From: Actinomycetes bacterium
Lineage (GTDB): Bacteria; Actinomycetota; Acidimicrobiia; Acidimicrobiales; Acidimicrobiaceae
Reading direction: 5' to 3'
Length of the DNA stretch: 64,000 bases
Assembly: GCA_021841935.1 (NCBI GenBank)
Contig: JAKCDL010000003.1
Location: 1 to 64,000 of the forward strand
The notes under the pieces are model-generated. The model was not told the origin of the DNA. It made no database searches and was given only the letters and a program-made list of their open reading frames with translations. Shown here one piece after another: positions 1-8,060 of the stretch. Position 1 is the stretch's first letter. Each line of letters starts with the position of its first letter. A program made the translations under genes and the position numbers.

Positions 1-76
1 TTACTTCACCATGCTTGACTTGATCAAGATACTTACTTGCATTTTGACGGAGCTCTTTGATGCCAATCTTATTCAC
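1..76 (-). CDS. Antitoxin, Phd/YefM family (N-terminal part only)
   Basis: Reading leftward from a GTG at 76-74, 25 codons give VNKIGIKELRQNASKYLDQV followed by KHGEV before the window ends. The pattern IGI+ELRQNASKYLD+VK+GE is the typical N-terminus of Phd/YefM type II antitoxins, the DNA-binding half that represses its own operon. The C-terminal toxin-neutralising half and any toxin gene lie outside the window. A perfect inverted repeat at 84-106 ends 7 bases before the start codon, as expected for autorepression. The family call rests on 25 residues but the match is specific. Confidence 0.75.
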   Translation of the reverse strand, partial: MNKIGIKELRQNASKYLDQVKHGEV

Positions 77-83
77 GGCTACC

Positions 84-106
84 AAGTAGCACAAAATGTG
101 CTACTT
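84..106. promoter_or_regulatory. Palindromic operator upstream of the antitoxin
   Basis: Arms AAGTAGCACA (84-93) and TGTGCTACTT (97-106) are perfect inverted repeats around a 3-base centre. The site lies 7 bases upstream of the GTG start at 76. A TATAAG-like -10 on the minus strand overlaps its outer arm (about 104-109), so bound repressor would cover the promoter. The antitoxin or toxin-antitoxin complex is the obvious candidate ligand; that is inference from family behaviour. Confidence 0.6.
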
Positions 107-458
107 ATACAATCCGTATTATCCCGGCACCTGAGGTTGCACAGATTTAGTGGACGTACTTAGAAATCGAAATAGCTCGCCGATGAAAGCGGTGTCATTC
201 TTGTCGAAGGCGAGACGTAAATTCACCCTTTTGTTCAAGATGAGATGCTCACTCATAGAGTTCTAGATCCTGCAACGTTCGTTTCACAGTTAGCTAGTGA
301 GCTATCCACCCTGAACGAGTTACTGTTCGCTCTCGAAAGTGATGAACGAGGATGCGTAGGAGCTGCCATCGTTTGACGGCAAACAACCACTTAGTGGTAT
401 GCGTGAAGAAAGCGCAAGAAAAGATAACTAGCCTTATGGCAATTCCGCTCGCTCTTAT
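107..458. other. Region without a clear gene; possible decayed ORF
   Basis: No intact gene is seen. On the plus strand the frame at 221-376 is open for 51 codons, with an ATG at 245. It reads like coding sequence (for example LASELSTLNELLFALESDER), but the same frame upstream is cut by a TAA at 218-220 and a TAG near 173. It could be the remnant of a small gene. A short perfect hairpin, ACCACT-T-AGTGGT, lies at 386-398. I could not assign either element. Confidence 0.3.
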
Positions 459-821
459 TTGTCTTCAAGCTATCAAGCCAAAAAGGCTTACCTGGTGGAA
501 GCTCTTAGCATTGACGTAAATCATCACAACGATAAATTTATCGTCTCGCAGTCGGGTAGCTCTGAGCCGATCGAGCTACGTCCCTGGGCAATGACTTACT
601 CAACTCAAAAATCGACCCTTCGGCCAAACTTCGTCGGTGGAACTAGGTTACAGAGATTGCAGTTGAAGAGGCCGGGCAAATCTTTTTACCAGACCACAAC
701 CCGAGGCGTCACTATCGACAAACAAACCGACAAGGGCAGCCCTTATTACGAGGTGACCGACGTTCGCCTCCTCAAAAGCCATCTTTTAGCTTGGCTCTTC
801 GTTCGTAAAAACCTCAACTAA
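459..821 (+). CDS. Hypothetical protein, doubtful
   Basis: An open frame of 120 codons starts at a TTG. It has no ATG near the start, no convincing ribosome binding site and no family I recognise. The product is basic, with no signal peptide, membrane segment or known motif. It ends 25 bases before the end of convergent galK. It lies next to sequence that looks degenerate, so it may be a remnant rather than a working gene. Confidence 0.25.
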   Translation: MSSSYQAKKAYLVEALSIDVNHHNDKFIVSQSGSSEPIELRPWAMTYSTQKSTLRPNFVGGTRLQRLQLKRPGKSFYQTTTRGVTIDKQTDKGSPYYEVTDVRLLKSHLLAWLFVRKNLN

Positions 822-846
822 AAGCGTCTCTAGATTCAAATGAAAG

Positions 847-1968
847 TCACAGAACTCTTTTGAGAGAACCATCGAGCGCCGCGATGAAGAAGGACGGGGG
901 CCCAAAGCCACCAGATGCGAATTTAGAGCGAACAACCCTTTCAATGTTGCTAGGGTCGCCACCTACAACGATACAGGAACCACCAAAGCCCCCGCCCACC
1001 ATCCGCGCACCTTCAGCACCAGCTTCAATCGAACTTTCAACGATGAGATCGGTCTCTGGACACGAAACTCGAAATTGATCTCGCAATGATTTATGGGAGT
1101 CCAAGAGCATCCTCGCACCAGTTTTACCTTGGCTAAATTCGTTACGAACCTCTTCGACTCTCGCATTTTCTTCGAGAACATGCATCGCCCTCAGACGCAG
1201 CTCCACATCAGCTATAGTCTGAACCTCTTCAACGCTCGCACCCGAGATGAACCGTCGATTTAAGATTTCTGCCGCCCGTTCACACTCTCGTCTTCTCTCA
1301 CCATAGCCACCTGAACTAATCGAGTGGTGGACGTTAGAGTCAACAACCAACAATTCATCGAATGGAATCTCGCAGCTAGAGTGGCTCATGGTCGAAAAGT
1401 CAATGAACGTTGCACGCCTTGGCATTGCAAAGCCGATGGCATAGTGGTCAAGATAACCGACGTTGGCACCGGCGTATTGTCCCTCGGCGCGATGGGCCAA
1501 TTCAACAACTTCATCACGCGAAAGGTTGATATCGTTATGCAATGTGATCGCGTAGACGACGGCCAAGAGCAGCGCCGCACTCGAAGAGAGGCCCGATCCA
1601 AGTTGAAGGTCGGATGAGATAGAAATGTCAACTCCTCGGATTGGATAACCCTCATCAAGAAGGACCTTTATCCCTCCCAAGAGATACCTAGACCAACCAT
1701 CAAAAACCGTCGTGGAGACTAGATCGTCAAGATCAATATCGACGATCGAGCGTTGGCCAGCAGACGTAGCGCGAATCTTTGTTCCACGCAGGCCATCTCC
1801 TACGACAACTGTAATTCCACGATCTATGGCTATCGGAAGTGCAAGGCCACCGTTGTAGTCAGTGTGCTCACCGATGTAGTTAATTCGTCCTGGCGATTCG
1901 ATAGCGGTACTTGGATCAGTATCAAAGTTAGCTCTAAAAAACCCAACCGCATCCGAAAGATCAATCAT
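847..1968 (-). CDS. galK: Galactokinase
   Basis: Phosphorylates alpha-D-galactose with ATP to galactose 1-phosphate, the entry step of the Leloir pathway in the cytosol. The GHMP-kinase signatures are present: substrate motif GRINYIGEHTDYNGG near the N-terminus, phosphate loop LGSGLSSSAALLL, and C-terminal GGGFGGS. I place the start at the ATG at 1968, giving 373 residues, because a longer frame from 2040 only adds a non-conserved 24-residue leader lying inside galT. The start overlaps the galT stop by 8 bases, so translation is probably coupled. It is the last gene of the leftward galactoside operon. Confidence 0.93.
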   Translation of the reverse strand: MIDLSDAVGFFRANFDTDPSTAIESPGRINYIGEHTDYNGGLALPIAIDRGITVVVGDGLRGTKIRATSAGQRSIVDIDLDDLVSTTVFDGWSRYLLGGIKVLLDEGYPIRGVDISISSDLQLGSGLSSSAALLLAVVYAITLHNDINLSRDEVVELAHRAEGQYAGANVGYLDHYAIGFAMPRRATFIDFSTMSHSSCEIPFDELLVVDSNVHHSISSGGYGERRRECERAAEILNRRFISGASVEEVQTIADVELRLRAMHVLEENARVEEVRNEFSQGKTGARMLLDSHKSLRDQFRVSCPETDLIVESSIEAGAEGARMVGGGFGGSCIVVGGDPSNIERVVRSKFASGGFGPPSFFIAALDGSLKRVL

Positions 1969-2950
1969 TGCGACCCTTCCACCGCTGACGAAGCAACTCG
2001 GCCGCGCTCTCAGGAGCAACGTCTGAGATGAATGCGCCACCTGCAGATTCGGAGCCAGCGAGGAACTTCAACTTATCCGCACTTCTATGAGGTGGAGTGA
2101 ACTCCACGTGAAGGTGCGAAAAGGGGTTCCACTCGTCACTACCATCAGTTGGGCTTTGATGAAATGCCATGATGTAGGGGAGTGAAAAGCCAAACAAAAG
2201 ATCGTAATTCTTCGCCACACGTAAAAGCGCATCTGCGAAGTCCCGTCGAACGTCGATCGAGAGTGACGCCAAATTAGGTTCATGGTGCTTTGGTGCTACA
2301 TGAACCTCATATGGATACCGTGCCCAGAATGGAACCCATGCAACCACCGAATCATTTTCAAAGACGATCCGCTCTCCACTTGACAACTCATCATTTATGG
2401 CGTCGCACTCCACGCAGGTGTGGTTCTTGGAAAAGTAATCCTCCGCTGCCCTCAACTCTTTAAGCGGTACAGGAGGAATGAATGGATAGCCATAGATTTG
2501 ACCGTGGGGATGTGAGAGCGTAGTTCCGACCTCTTCGCCTTTATTCTCAAATGGCATCACATAGTCGATGTCGCTCTCCGCGCCTAAAACCTTCCAACGG
2601 TCCACCCATACGTCTACCAACATTCGTACTCTTGAAGTGGTTAGGTCCGAAAATGTTAGATGGTGATCGTCTGAGTAAACCACAACTTCACATCTCCCCC
2701 TCGACGGAGCAACGGGGTGAAAGCTGGAGGAGGGAACAGATGGGGCTGGAGCGGACAGAGAAAATGCAGGAAACCTGTTGTCAAAGGTGACTATTTCAAA
2801 TGTCTCTCTATCGATCTCGGTCTTTCTGGCCCCCGACTTCGTCGGGCAGAGGGGACAAAAATCTTCTTTAGGCTTATAGGTCCTATCCTGACGGTGCGTA
2901 GCATATGTAACCCACTCACCCCTTGTAGGGTCATATCGGCGCTCAGTCAT
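1961..2950 (-). CDS. galT: Galactose-1-phosphate uridylyltransferase
   Basis: Exchanges UMP between UDP-glucose and galactose 1-phosphate, the second Leloir step. The active-site motif SHPHGQ (nucleophilic His in HPH) is followed by IYGYPFIPP, and the N-terminal zinc-site cysteines appear as FCPLC. The C-terminal domain carries another histidine-rich motif (HLHVEF). Length 329 residues is normal. Its ATG overlaps the stop of a small upstream ORF by 8 bases, and its stop overlaps the galK start by 8 bases, giving a tightly coupled run. Confidence 0.93.
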   Translation of the reverse strand: MTERRYDPTRGEWVTYATHRQDRTYKPKEDFCPLCPTKSGARKTEIDRETFEIVTFDNRFPAFSLSAPAPSVPSSSFHPVAPSRGRCEVVVYSDDHHLTFSDLTTSRVRMLVDVWVDRWKVLGAESDIDYVMPFENKGEEVGTTLSHPHGQIYGYPFIPPVPLKELRAAEDYFSKNHTCVECDAINDELSSGERIVFENDSVVAWVPFWARYPYEVHVAPKHHEPNLASLSIDVRRDFADALLRVAKNYDLLFGFSLPYIMAFHQSPTDGSDEWNPFSHLHVEFTPPHRSADKLKFLAGSESAGGAFISDVAPESAAELLRQRWKGRND

Positions 2951-3101
2951 GGCTGCTACCAGCCTCTGACTTCGAGTAATAAGTTATGCGACGACCATCT
3001 GCCTTGAAATTGGTTTCACGAATTATCAGAGAGTCGATTCCCTGAAATTCAACGACATCCCCCGTCACCGTACCTTCACCTTCAATCTGACTATCCGCCA
3101 T
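2943..3101 (-). CDS. Small ORF coupled to galT (52 aa)
   Basis: An ATG at 3101 opens 52 codons ending in a TGA at 2945-2943, inside the first codons of galT. A purine-rich stretch (GCGGGAGAAAG) precedes the ATG. The product is acidic at the N-terminus (MADSQIEGEGTVTGDVVEF) and ends hydrophilic, without cysteines or membrane segments. It could be a real small protein or a leader whose translation feeds ribosomes into galT. No family recognised. Confidence 0.5.
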   Translation of the reverse strand: MADSQIEGEGTVTGDVVEFQGIDSLIIRETNFKADGRRITYYSKSEAGSSHD

Positions 3102-3167
3102 CACACTTTCTCCCGCTAACTACCCAAATACCCTGATCTTCAACTTCTATACGGCGGCCTAAAGCCA

Positions 3168-3962
3168 CTAGCTTGTCATCTCGAGACGCTCACCCTCAAT
3201 GCTTGCAACAGTGAGATCTCCGACTGAATCGGCAAGAGATATCCGTGCCTCATCTGTGATCCCTTCATCAGTTATCAAAACATCCGCTACGGATATTGGT
3301 GCGATGCGCGCCATCCCTATCTTTCGCCACTTAGTATGATCCGCTAATACAACGACACGACGCGCATATCGCAATAGTGTTCTGTTGGTTTGCGCCTCTT
3401 GAAGATTTGGCGTCGTCAAACCCGCTTCAGGATCCATTCCGTGAACACCTAAAAACAGAACATCTACAAAGAGCGACTCAATTGCGACATCGGCGACCAA
3501 TCCTACGAGAGCGCCCGATGGGGTAGGCACTCCCCCAGTCATGATTAAAGGCAACGACGGAAACTTATCATGCAGCTCAACTCCAAGGCTGAGGCTATTT
3601 GTTACTACCGTAACGTTTGGAACCGTTGGTAGCAACTTTGCAAGGGCCCACGTCGTCGAACCCGCCGATACCGCAACTGAATTTCCGGGAGCGACATATT
3701 TGATCGCCTCCCTAGCGATAGCCGCCTTCTCGGTGGCCATCTGCAAAACCTTCACCTCAAAGCCGGGCTCTTCCGCGCTCTTATCTGAAACGACAGCCCC
3801 ACCATGAACTTTAACTAAAAGACCGGACTCTTGCATCAGGTCTAGATCTCGTCGAACAGTCATCTCAGAGACGCTGAAGAGGTCAGCTAGTTCAACCACC
3901 CGAACAGAGCCTCGATTTCGAAGCTCCTCGAAGATTCGATTACGTCTCTGGCTAGGTATCAT
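3168..3962 (-). CDS. DeoR/GlpR-family transcriptional regulator
   Basis: The N-terminal DeoR-type winged helix-turn-helix reads RRNRIFEELRNRGSVRVVEL and continues ADLFSVSEMTVRRDLDLM. A C-terminal sugar-phosphate sensor domain of the DeoRC type follows, with NSLSLGVEL and GGVPTPSGALVG motifs. Such proteins usually repress sugar operons and release DNA on binding a phosphorylated sugar. Lying inside the galactoside operon, it is the likely local regulator, with galactose 1-phosphate or tagatose phosphate as possible effectors (inference). The start could be the ATG at 3962 (used here) or a GTG at 3971. Paired repeats at 9499-9531 are a candidate target. Confidence 0.85.
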   Translation of the reverse strand: MIPSQRRNRIFEELRNRGSVRVVELADLFSVSEMTVRRDLDLMQESGLLVKVHGGAVVSDKSAEEPGFEVKVLQMATEKAAIAREAIKYVAPGNSVAVSAGSTTWALAKLLPTVPNVTVVTNSLSLGVELHDKFPSLPLIMTGGVPTPSGALVGLVADVAIESLFVDVLFLGVHGMDPEAGLTTPNLQEAQTNRTLLRYARRVVVLADHTKWRKIGMARIAPISVADVLITDEGITDEARISLADSVGDLTVASIEGERLEMTS

Positions 3963-4014
3963 GGCCACCACCAGCCAAAACTTCTAGAAAGACCAAACCC
4001 ATATCAACCCCTAC

Positions 4015-6033
4015 CTAAACGTCCTCAAGTACGAGGACATCGTATGGCTTCAAGCTAACCGCTTCTTCAAGTACCCTTCCCGAAAGAAGATCTCGTTGAC
4101 GATGATTTAATGAAAAATCAACCTCAACTCCATGATTTATGACAAAGGTGTACTGGCCACGCTCAACGACCTCTACCTCTTCCGAGGCTGACCTTTCGAA
4201 TTTATCGCCGAGGAGTCGCTCAACTACGATGTCGAGGAAGTCATCTTCGACTTCAGTTGCAAGATAGAGCGCTCGTCCTCTACCGAAACTATTTTCAAAG
4301 AGGACACCACCCTGTCCAACCCCTAGTGAATCGACTCCAACCTCGTCGTTCGACTTGGCTAACACGCTTGCAGTAGTGGGGCTAACCACCTCGCTCCAAA
4401 GAGTTCCCCTGTGGATAGTGGGGCTATTTACAAGTGAGAAGTCAAATCCGTCACCCGGCCGAAGTGGAGCAAACTCCTCAACTAAGACTCCAAAGAGGTC
4501 TCGTAGATATCCTGGATAGCCGCCAAGAACGACGTGATCGTTTTGATCGACGATCCCAGTGAAGTAGGTCCCAAGAAGCGCACCTCCGCCGTCCACATAT
4601 GAGGTTAGAGACTTTGCAAAGTCACGATCGCAGAGGTATAAGTTCGGCGCTACCACCGCCTTGTACTTTGAAAGATCGTCCTTCGGCGAAACAAAGTCAC
4701 AAGTTATTCCCATTCGCTGAAGTGATCCATAAAACTTTCGAATAGAGAGCAGGTAGAAGATGTGATCGGTTGGATGGCTGTCCAGTTCGATCGCCCACCA
4801 ATTGTTCCAATCGAAGACTATCGCTACCGACGCCGAGACTTTAGCGCTAGCAACTCCAGATAGCTTTGTCAGGTCATCACCCAGCTGTTGAACCTCTTTG
4901 TAGATCCGACTTTCTGCACCAGCATGTGGCAACATCGCGCTGTGAAACTTTTCTGCACCAGCCTTAGCCGCGCGCCATTGAAAAAACATAACACCATTAG
5001 CGCCACGAGCTACGGCCGATAGGCTTAGGGCGCGCATCTGTCCTGGCTTTTTGACTCCGTTAATTCCCCGCCAGTTGACTGCACTTGGGGCCTGTTCCAT
5101 CAACAACCAGGGCTCTCCCTCAGCGACCGATCTCGTCAGATCATATCCAGCAGCGGCATCTACATGCACTTGGGCAGCGTGTGGATCTGGATAACTATCC
5201 AATGAGACGAAATCCCCGACGCCTCTCCAAGCAAATTGATCTACGCCCTTGAAAAACCCCATGTAATTAGTGGTGATGGGCTTATCCGAATGGCCTCTGA
5301 TAATCGCTGCCTCCATCTCATAGAGCTCTCGAAGGGAGTCTGAGGCAAAGCGATAATAGTCGAGCTGCTGCGTTGGATTTGCGAAAGTAGGCGCGATCCT
5401 AGGTGGATTTATCTCGTCGAAGCCTCCGTAAAGCTGACTCCAAAAAGCACTACCCCAGGCATGATTTAGCGCCTCAATGCCACCGTATCGCTTCTGGAGC
5501 CAAAGTCGAAACTTAGCTGCGCAGTTGTCGCAGTAGCAACGTGAGACGTGGCAACCGTATTCATTACTTACGTGCCACATCTTTAGCCCCGGAAAGTCGT
5601 TGTAACGAATAACCAGCTCTTCAACTAGGCGGGATGCTGCGCTCCGAAAACTCTCTGAATTAGGGCAATACGTCTGTCTTGCGCCAAAGCTCAGTCGCCG
5701 ACCGTCATGATCGACTGGTAGAACCGTGGGGTCACTTTTAATCAACCACGCAGGGGGAGACGCGGTTGCAGTCGCTAGGTCGACATAGACCCCACGGTCA
5801 AGAAGGAGATTGAGGACTTCATCCAACCATTCAAAGTCGTACTTTCCCTCTGAGGTTTCGATACGAGACCACGAAAAGATTCCCACTGAAACTAGATTGA
5901 CTCTCGCCTTTCGCATGAGGTCAGCGTCCTCGACCCAAGTCTCACGATCCCACTGCTCAGGGTTATAGTCCCCGCCAAAATAAAGACCATCACCTATCAG
6001 TGGATTCAAAGTTCCATCTCCAAAACTAGCCAT
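4015..6033 (-). CDS. Beta-galactosidase, glycoside hydrolase family 42
   Basis: Hydrolyses terminal beta-galactosides such as lactose or plant galacto-oligosaccharides. The GH42 fold starts with GGDYNPEQWDRETWVEDADLM. The acid/base Glu is E158 in SNEYG and the nucleophile is E313 in LLMEQAPS. Cysteines at about 123, 161, 166, 168 and 171 form the GH42 zinc cluster. The central trimerisation domain and C-terminal beta domain complete 672 residues, the usual length. There is no signal peptide, so it acts in the cytosol on imported substrate. The start lies 5 bases after the upstream permease stop. Confidence 0.93.
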   Translation of the reverse strand: MASFGDGTLNPLIGDGLYFGGDYNPEQWDRETWVEDADLMRKARVNLVSVGIFSWSRIETSEGKYDFEWLDEVLNLLLDRGVYVDLATATASPPAWLIKSDPTVLPVDHDGRRLSFGARQTYCPNSESFRSAASRLVEELVIRYNDFPGLKMWHVSNEYGCHVSRCYCDNCAAKFRLWLQKRYGGIEALNHAWGSAFWSQLYGGFDEINPPRIAPTFANPTQQLDYYRFASDSLRELYEMEAAIIRGHSDKPITTNYMGFFKGVDQFAWRGVGDFVSLDSYPDPHAAQVHVDAAAGYDLTRSVAEGEPWLLMEQAPSAVNWRGINGVKKPGQMRALSLSAVARGANGVMFFQWRAAKAGAEKFHSAMLPHAGAESRIYKEVQQLGDDLTKLSGVASAKVSASVAIVFDWNNWWAIELDSHPTDHIFYLLSIRKFYGSLQRMGITCDFVSPKDDLSKYKAVVAPNLYLCDRDFAKSLTSYVDGGGALLGTYFTGIVDQNDHVVLGGYPGYLRDLFGVLVEEFAPLRPGDGFDFSLVNSPTIHRGTLWSEVVSPTTASVLAKSNDEVGVDSLGVGQGGVLFENSFGRGRALYLATEVEDDFLDIVVERLLGDKFERSASEEVEVVERGQYTFVINHGVEVDFSLNHRQRDLLSGRVLEEAVSLKPYDVLVLEDV

Positions 6034-6038
6034 CGCAA

Positions 6039-6935
6039 CTACGCCTTTACGCTTCCTGAGGTAAGTCCCGTCTGCCAGAATCTCTGTAACGACAAAAACG
6101 CTATGATCAGCGGAATCACCGAAATCAACGCACCAATTACCACATATGCGATCAACTGCGGTGCCTGACCATATTGGTTATCCCATGAATAAAGACCTAG
6201 CGTAACGGGATAAAGATTTTGATTAGAGAGCATCACCAAGGGTAAGAAGAAGTTGTTCCAGATTGCGACGAATTGAAATAGAAAGATCGTCACTAATGCT
6301 GGAGACATAATCTTTAGGCCAATTGTTCGGAATATCTTGAATTCACTTGCACCGTCGATACGGCCGGCATCGATCAACTCATCAGGGATCGAAGCACCTG
6401 CATAGACCCGCGAGAGAAATACTCCAAAGGGTGAGACGAATGCCGGAATCAAAACAGACCAGTAGGTATCAGTCAAGTGAACCTTAGACATGAGAAGGTA
6501 CAACGGGAGGGCTAACGCCGTTCCTGGAACTAAGACTCCTCCGAGTATCACTGAAAAGACTGCCTCTTTACCCGCGAAGTTGTACTTCGAGAGTGCATAA
6601 CCAGCCATAGATGCAATGAAGGTGGCAACCGTAGCTCCAACACCTGCATATAGAACAGTATTTAGGATCCAACGTACGAAGATCCCATTGCTATATCCAA
6701 AGAGTCCGCTAAGGTTCGAAAAGAATTGGAAGTGGCTAAACCAAAATCCCTGCGATCCATATAGAGTCGATGGCCCTTTGGTGGATGAGATCACCAACCA
6801 GTAGACGGGGACTAAGAAGTAAGTGGCCATAACGAAGAGGAAGGCCATAGAGATTATAGAGGTACGTGAAGAGAGCTTCTCCGCACCAGTAGCACCTCTC
6901 TTCTTGAGAGGCTTATCGACGTCGACCAATGTCAT
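6039..6935 (-). CDS. Sugar ABC transporter permease, MalG type
   Basis: One of two inner-membrane subunits of a carbohydrate-uptake ABC importer. Six hydrophobic segments are visible. The EAA loop that contacts the ATPase reads ELIDAGRIDGASEFKIFRTI near residue 195. A cytoplasmic N-terminal tail of about 25 residues precedes the first helix. It overlaps the other permease gene by 4 bases (ATGA) and ends 5 bases before the beta-galactosidase gene, linking uptake to hydrolysis. No ATPase gene is in the cluster. Confidence 0.9.
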   Translation of the reverse strand: MTLVDVDKPLKKRGATGAEKLSSRTSIISMAFLFVMATYFLVPVYWLVISSTKGPSTLYGSQGFWFSHFQFFSNLSGLFGYSNGIFVRWILNTVLYAGVGATVATFIASMAGYALSKYNFAGKEAVFSVILGGVLVPGTALALPLYLLMSKVHLTDTYWSVLIPAFVSPFGVFLSRVYAGASIPDELIDAGRIDGASEFKIFRTIGLKIMSPALVTIFLFQFVAIWNNFFLPLVMLSNQNLYPVTLGLYSWDNQYGQAPQLIAYVVIGALISVIPLIIAFLSLQRFWQTGLTSGSVKA

Positions 6936-7924
6936 AGCTCAACCTCACTAAATGCGCGTCTTTGAACAATCTTTAGAAATCCGAAGGAGAGGATGAAGGT
7001 ACCGAGGGCCAAAATCACCGCAACTGCCGCCGCCATGTTCGGGTCATTTTCCACGAAGGCCTTGGTGTAAGCGAGGAGATTTGGGGTAAACGACGAGGAG
7101 ATGTTGGTAGTAACAGCTCGTAGAACCTGTGGCTCAGAGAAGAGCTGCAAAGTTCCGATTATAGAAAAGACCGCGGTCAAGACGATCGAAGAGAAGATTA
7201 ATGGCAGCTTTATCCGGAGAGCTACCATAAGTTCACTTGCACCATCGATCCTTGCTGCCTCAAAGAGGCTTTGCGGAATAGCCTGAAGGCCAGCGTAGAT
7301 GATGAGCATGTTGTAGCCGGTGTACTCCCAGGTGATAATGTTTGCTATCGACCAAAGCACGCTATGGATACCCAGGAAGTTCACATTTCCAAAGCCCACG
7401 CTCTTTAGCACCGAGACGATTGGACTTAGGCCCGGTAGATAGAGGAAGGACCAGAGGATAGCTGCAATTACGCCTGGAACTCCGTATGGAAGAAAAAACG
7501 ACAATCTGAAGAATCGCTTTAGACGGGTCGAAGCTGAATCGAGAAGTAGTGCCAAAACCGTTGCCAGCAGCAACATTGTGGGGACTTGAACGATACCAAA
7601 GAGTACGACTCTGCCTAACCCCGAGAAAAAGCTGTGGTCACTGAGGACTGAAGAGAAATTGCTGAGACCAACGAATTTGGTAACAGTTGAATTAGGACCA
7701 AGCCCAAGTCCAGATACTTCCGTGTGGAAGAGACTTTGATAGATTGCATACCCAATGGGCAGCAGAAAAAAGATCGCAAAGAGGATCATGAATGGGGTTA
7801 GAAATAGAATCGGTGCGACTCTACTTCCTTGGGACCCCCCACGACGACTCTTGGCCCGCTTCACGCTACCTTTCCCGGCACCGACTGACTCGCCTTGCCT
7901 CTCAGGTAGATCCAATGTTGTCAC
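6932..7924 (-). CDS. Sugar ABC transporter permease, MalF type
   Basis: Partner permease of the importer. A basic, Gly/Ser-rich cytoplasmic tail of about 35 residues precedes the first membrane helix (PILFLTPFMILFAIFFLLPI). The EAA loop is SLFEAARIDGASELMVALRI. It belongs to the CUT1 family of oligosaccharide importers. It is separated from the upstream binding-protein gene by 136 bases that hold a strong stem-loop, which may lower permease output relative to the binding protein. Confidence 0.9.
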   Translation of the reverse strand: MTTLDLPERQGESVGAGKGSVKRAKSRRGGSQGSRVAPILFLTPFMILFAIFFLLPIGYAIYQSLFHTEVSGLGLGPNSTVTKFVGLSNFSSVLSDHSFFSGLGRVVLFGIVQVPTMLLLATVLALLLDSASTRLKRFFRLSFFLPYGVPGVIAAILWSFLYLPGLSPIVSVLKSVGFGNVNFLGIHSVLWSIANIITWEYTGYNMLIIYAGLQAIPQSLFEAARIDGASELMVALRIKLPLIFSSIVLTAVFSIIGTLQLFSEPQVLRAVTTNISSSFTPNLLAYTKAFVENDPNMAAAVAVILALGTFILSFGFLKIVQRRAFSEVEL

Positions 7925-7990
7925 CTTTATGCTCCCCCTCTAGCATCAATTGTGAATAACTAGCTCCATAAGGTTGTCTGTCCCCATAGA

Positions 7991-8023
7991 GAGTTTTGGC
8001 AGCGGGTGGGGCTACCAAAACTC
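7991..8023 (-). promoter_or_regulatory. Intercistronic stem-loop between binding protein and permease genes
   Basis: Perfect 9-base arms GAGTTTTGG and CCAAAACTC, extended inward by AGC/GCT, form a hairpin 38 bases after the binding-protein stop. No T tract follows on the minus strand, so it is more likely an mRNA-stabilising or partial-termination element than a full terminator. Similar elements lie between the malE and malF genes of other bacteria, where the binding protein is made in excess. Confidence 0.5.
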
Positions 8024-8060
8024 CCCGAGGTCAACGCTCTAAGAGCCTTAGATTTGGCGA

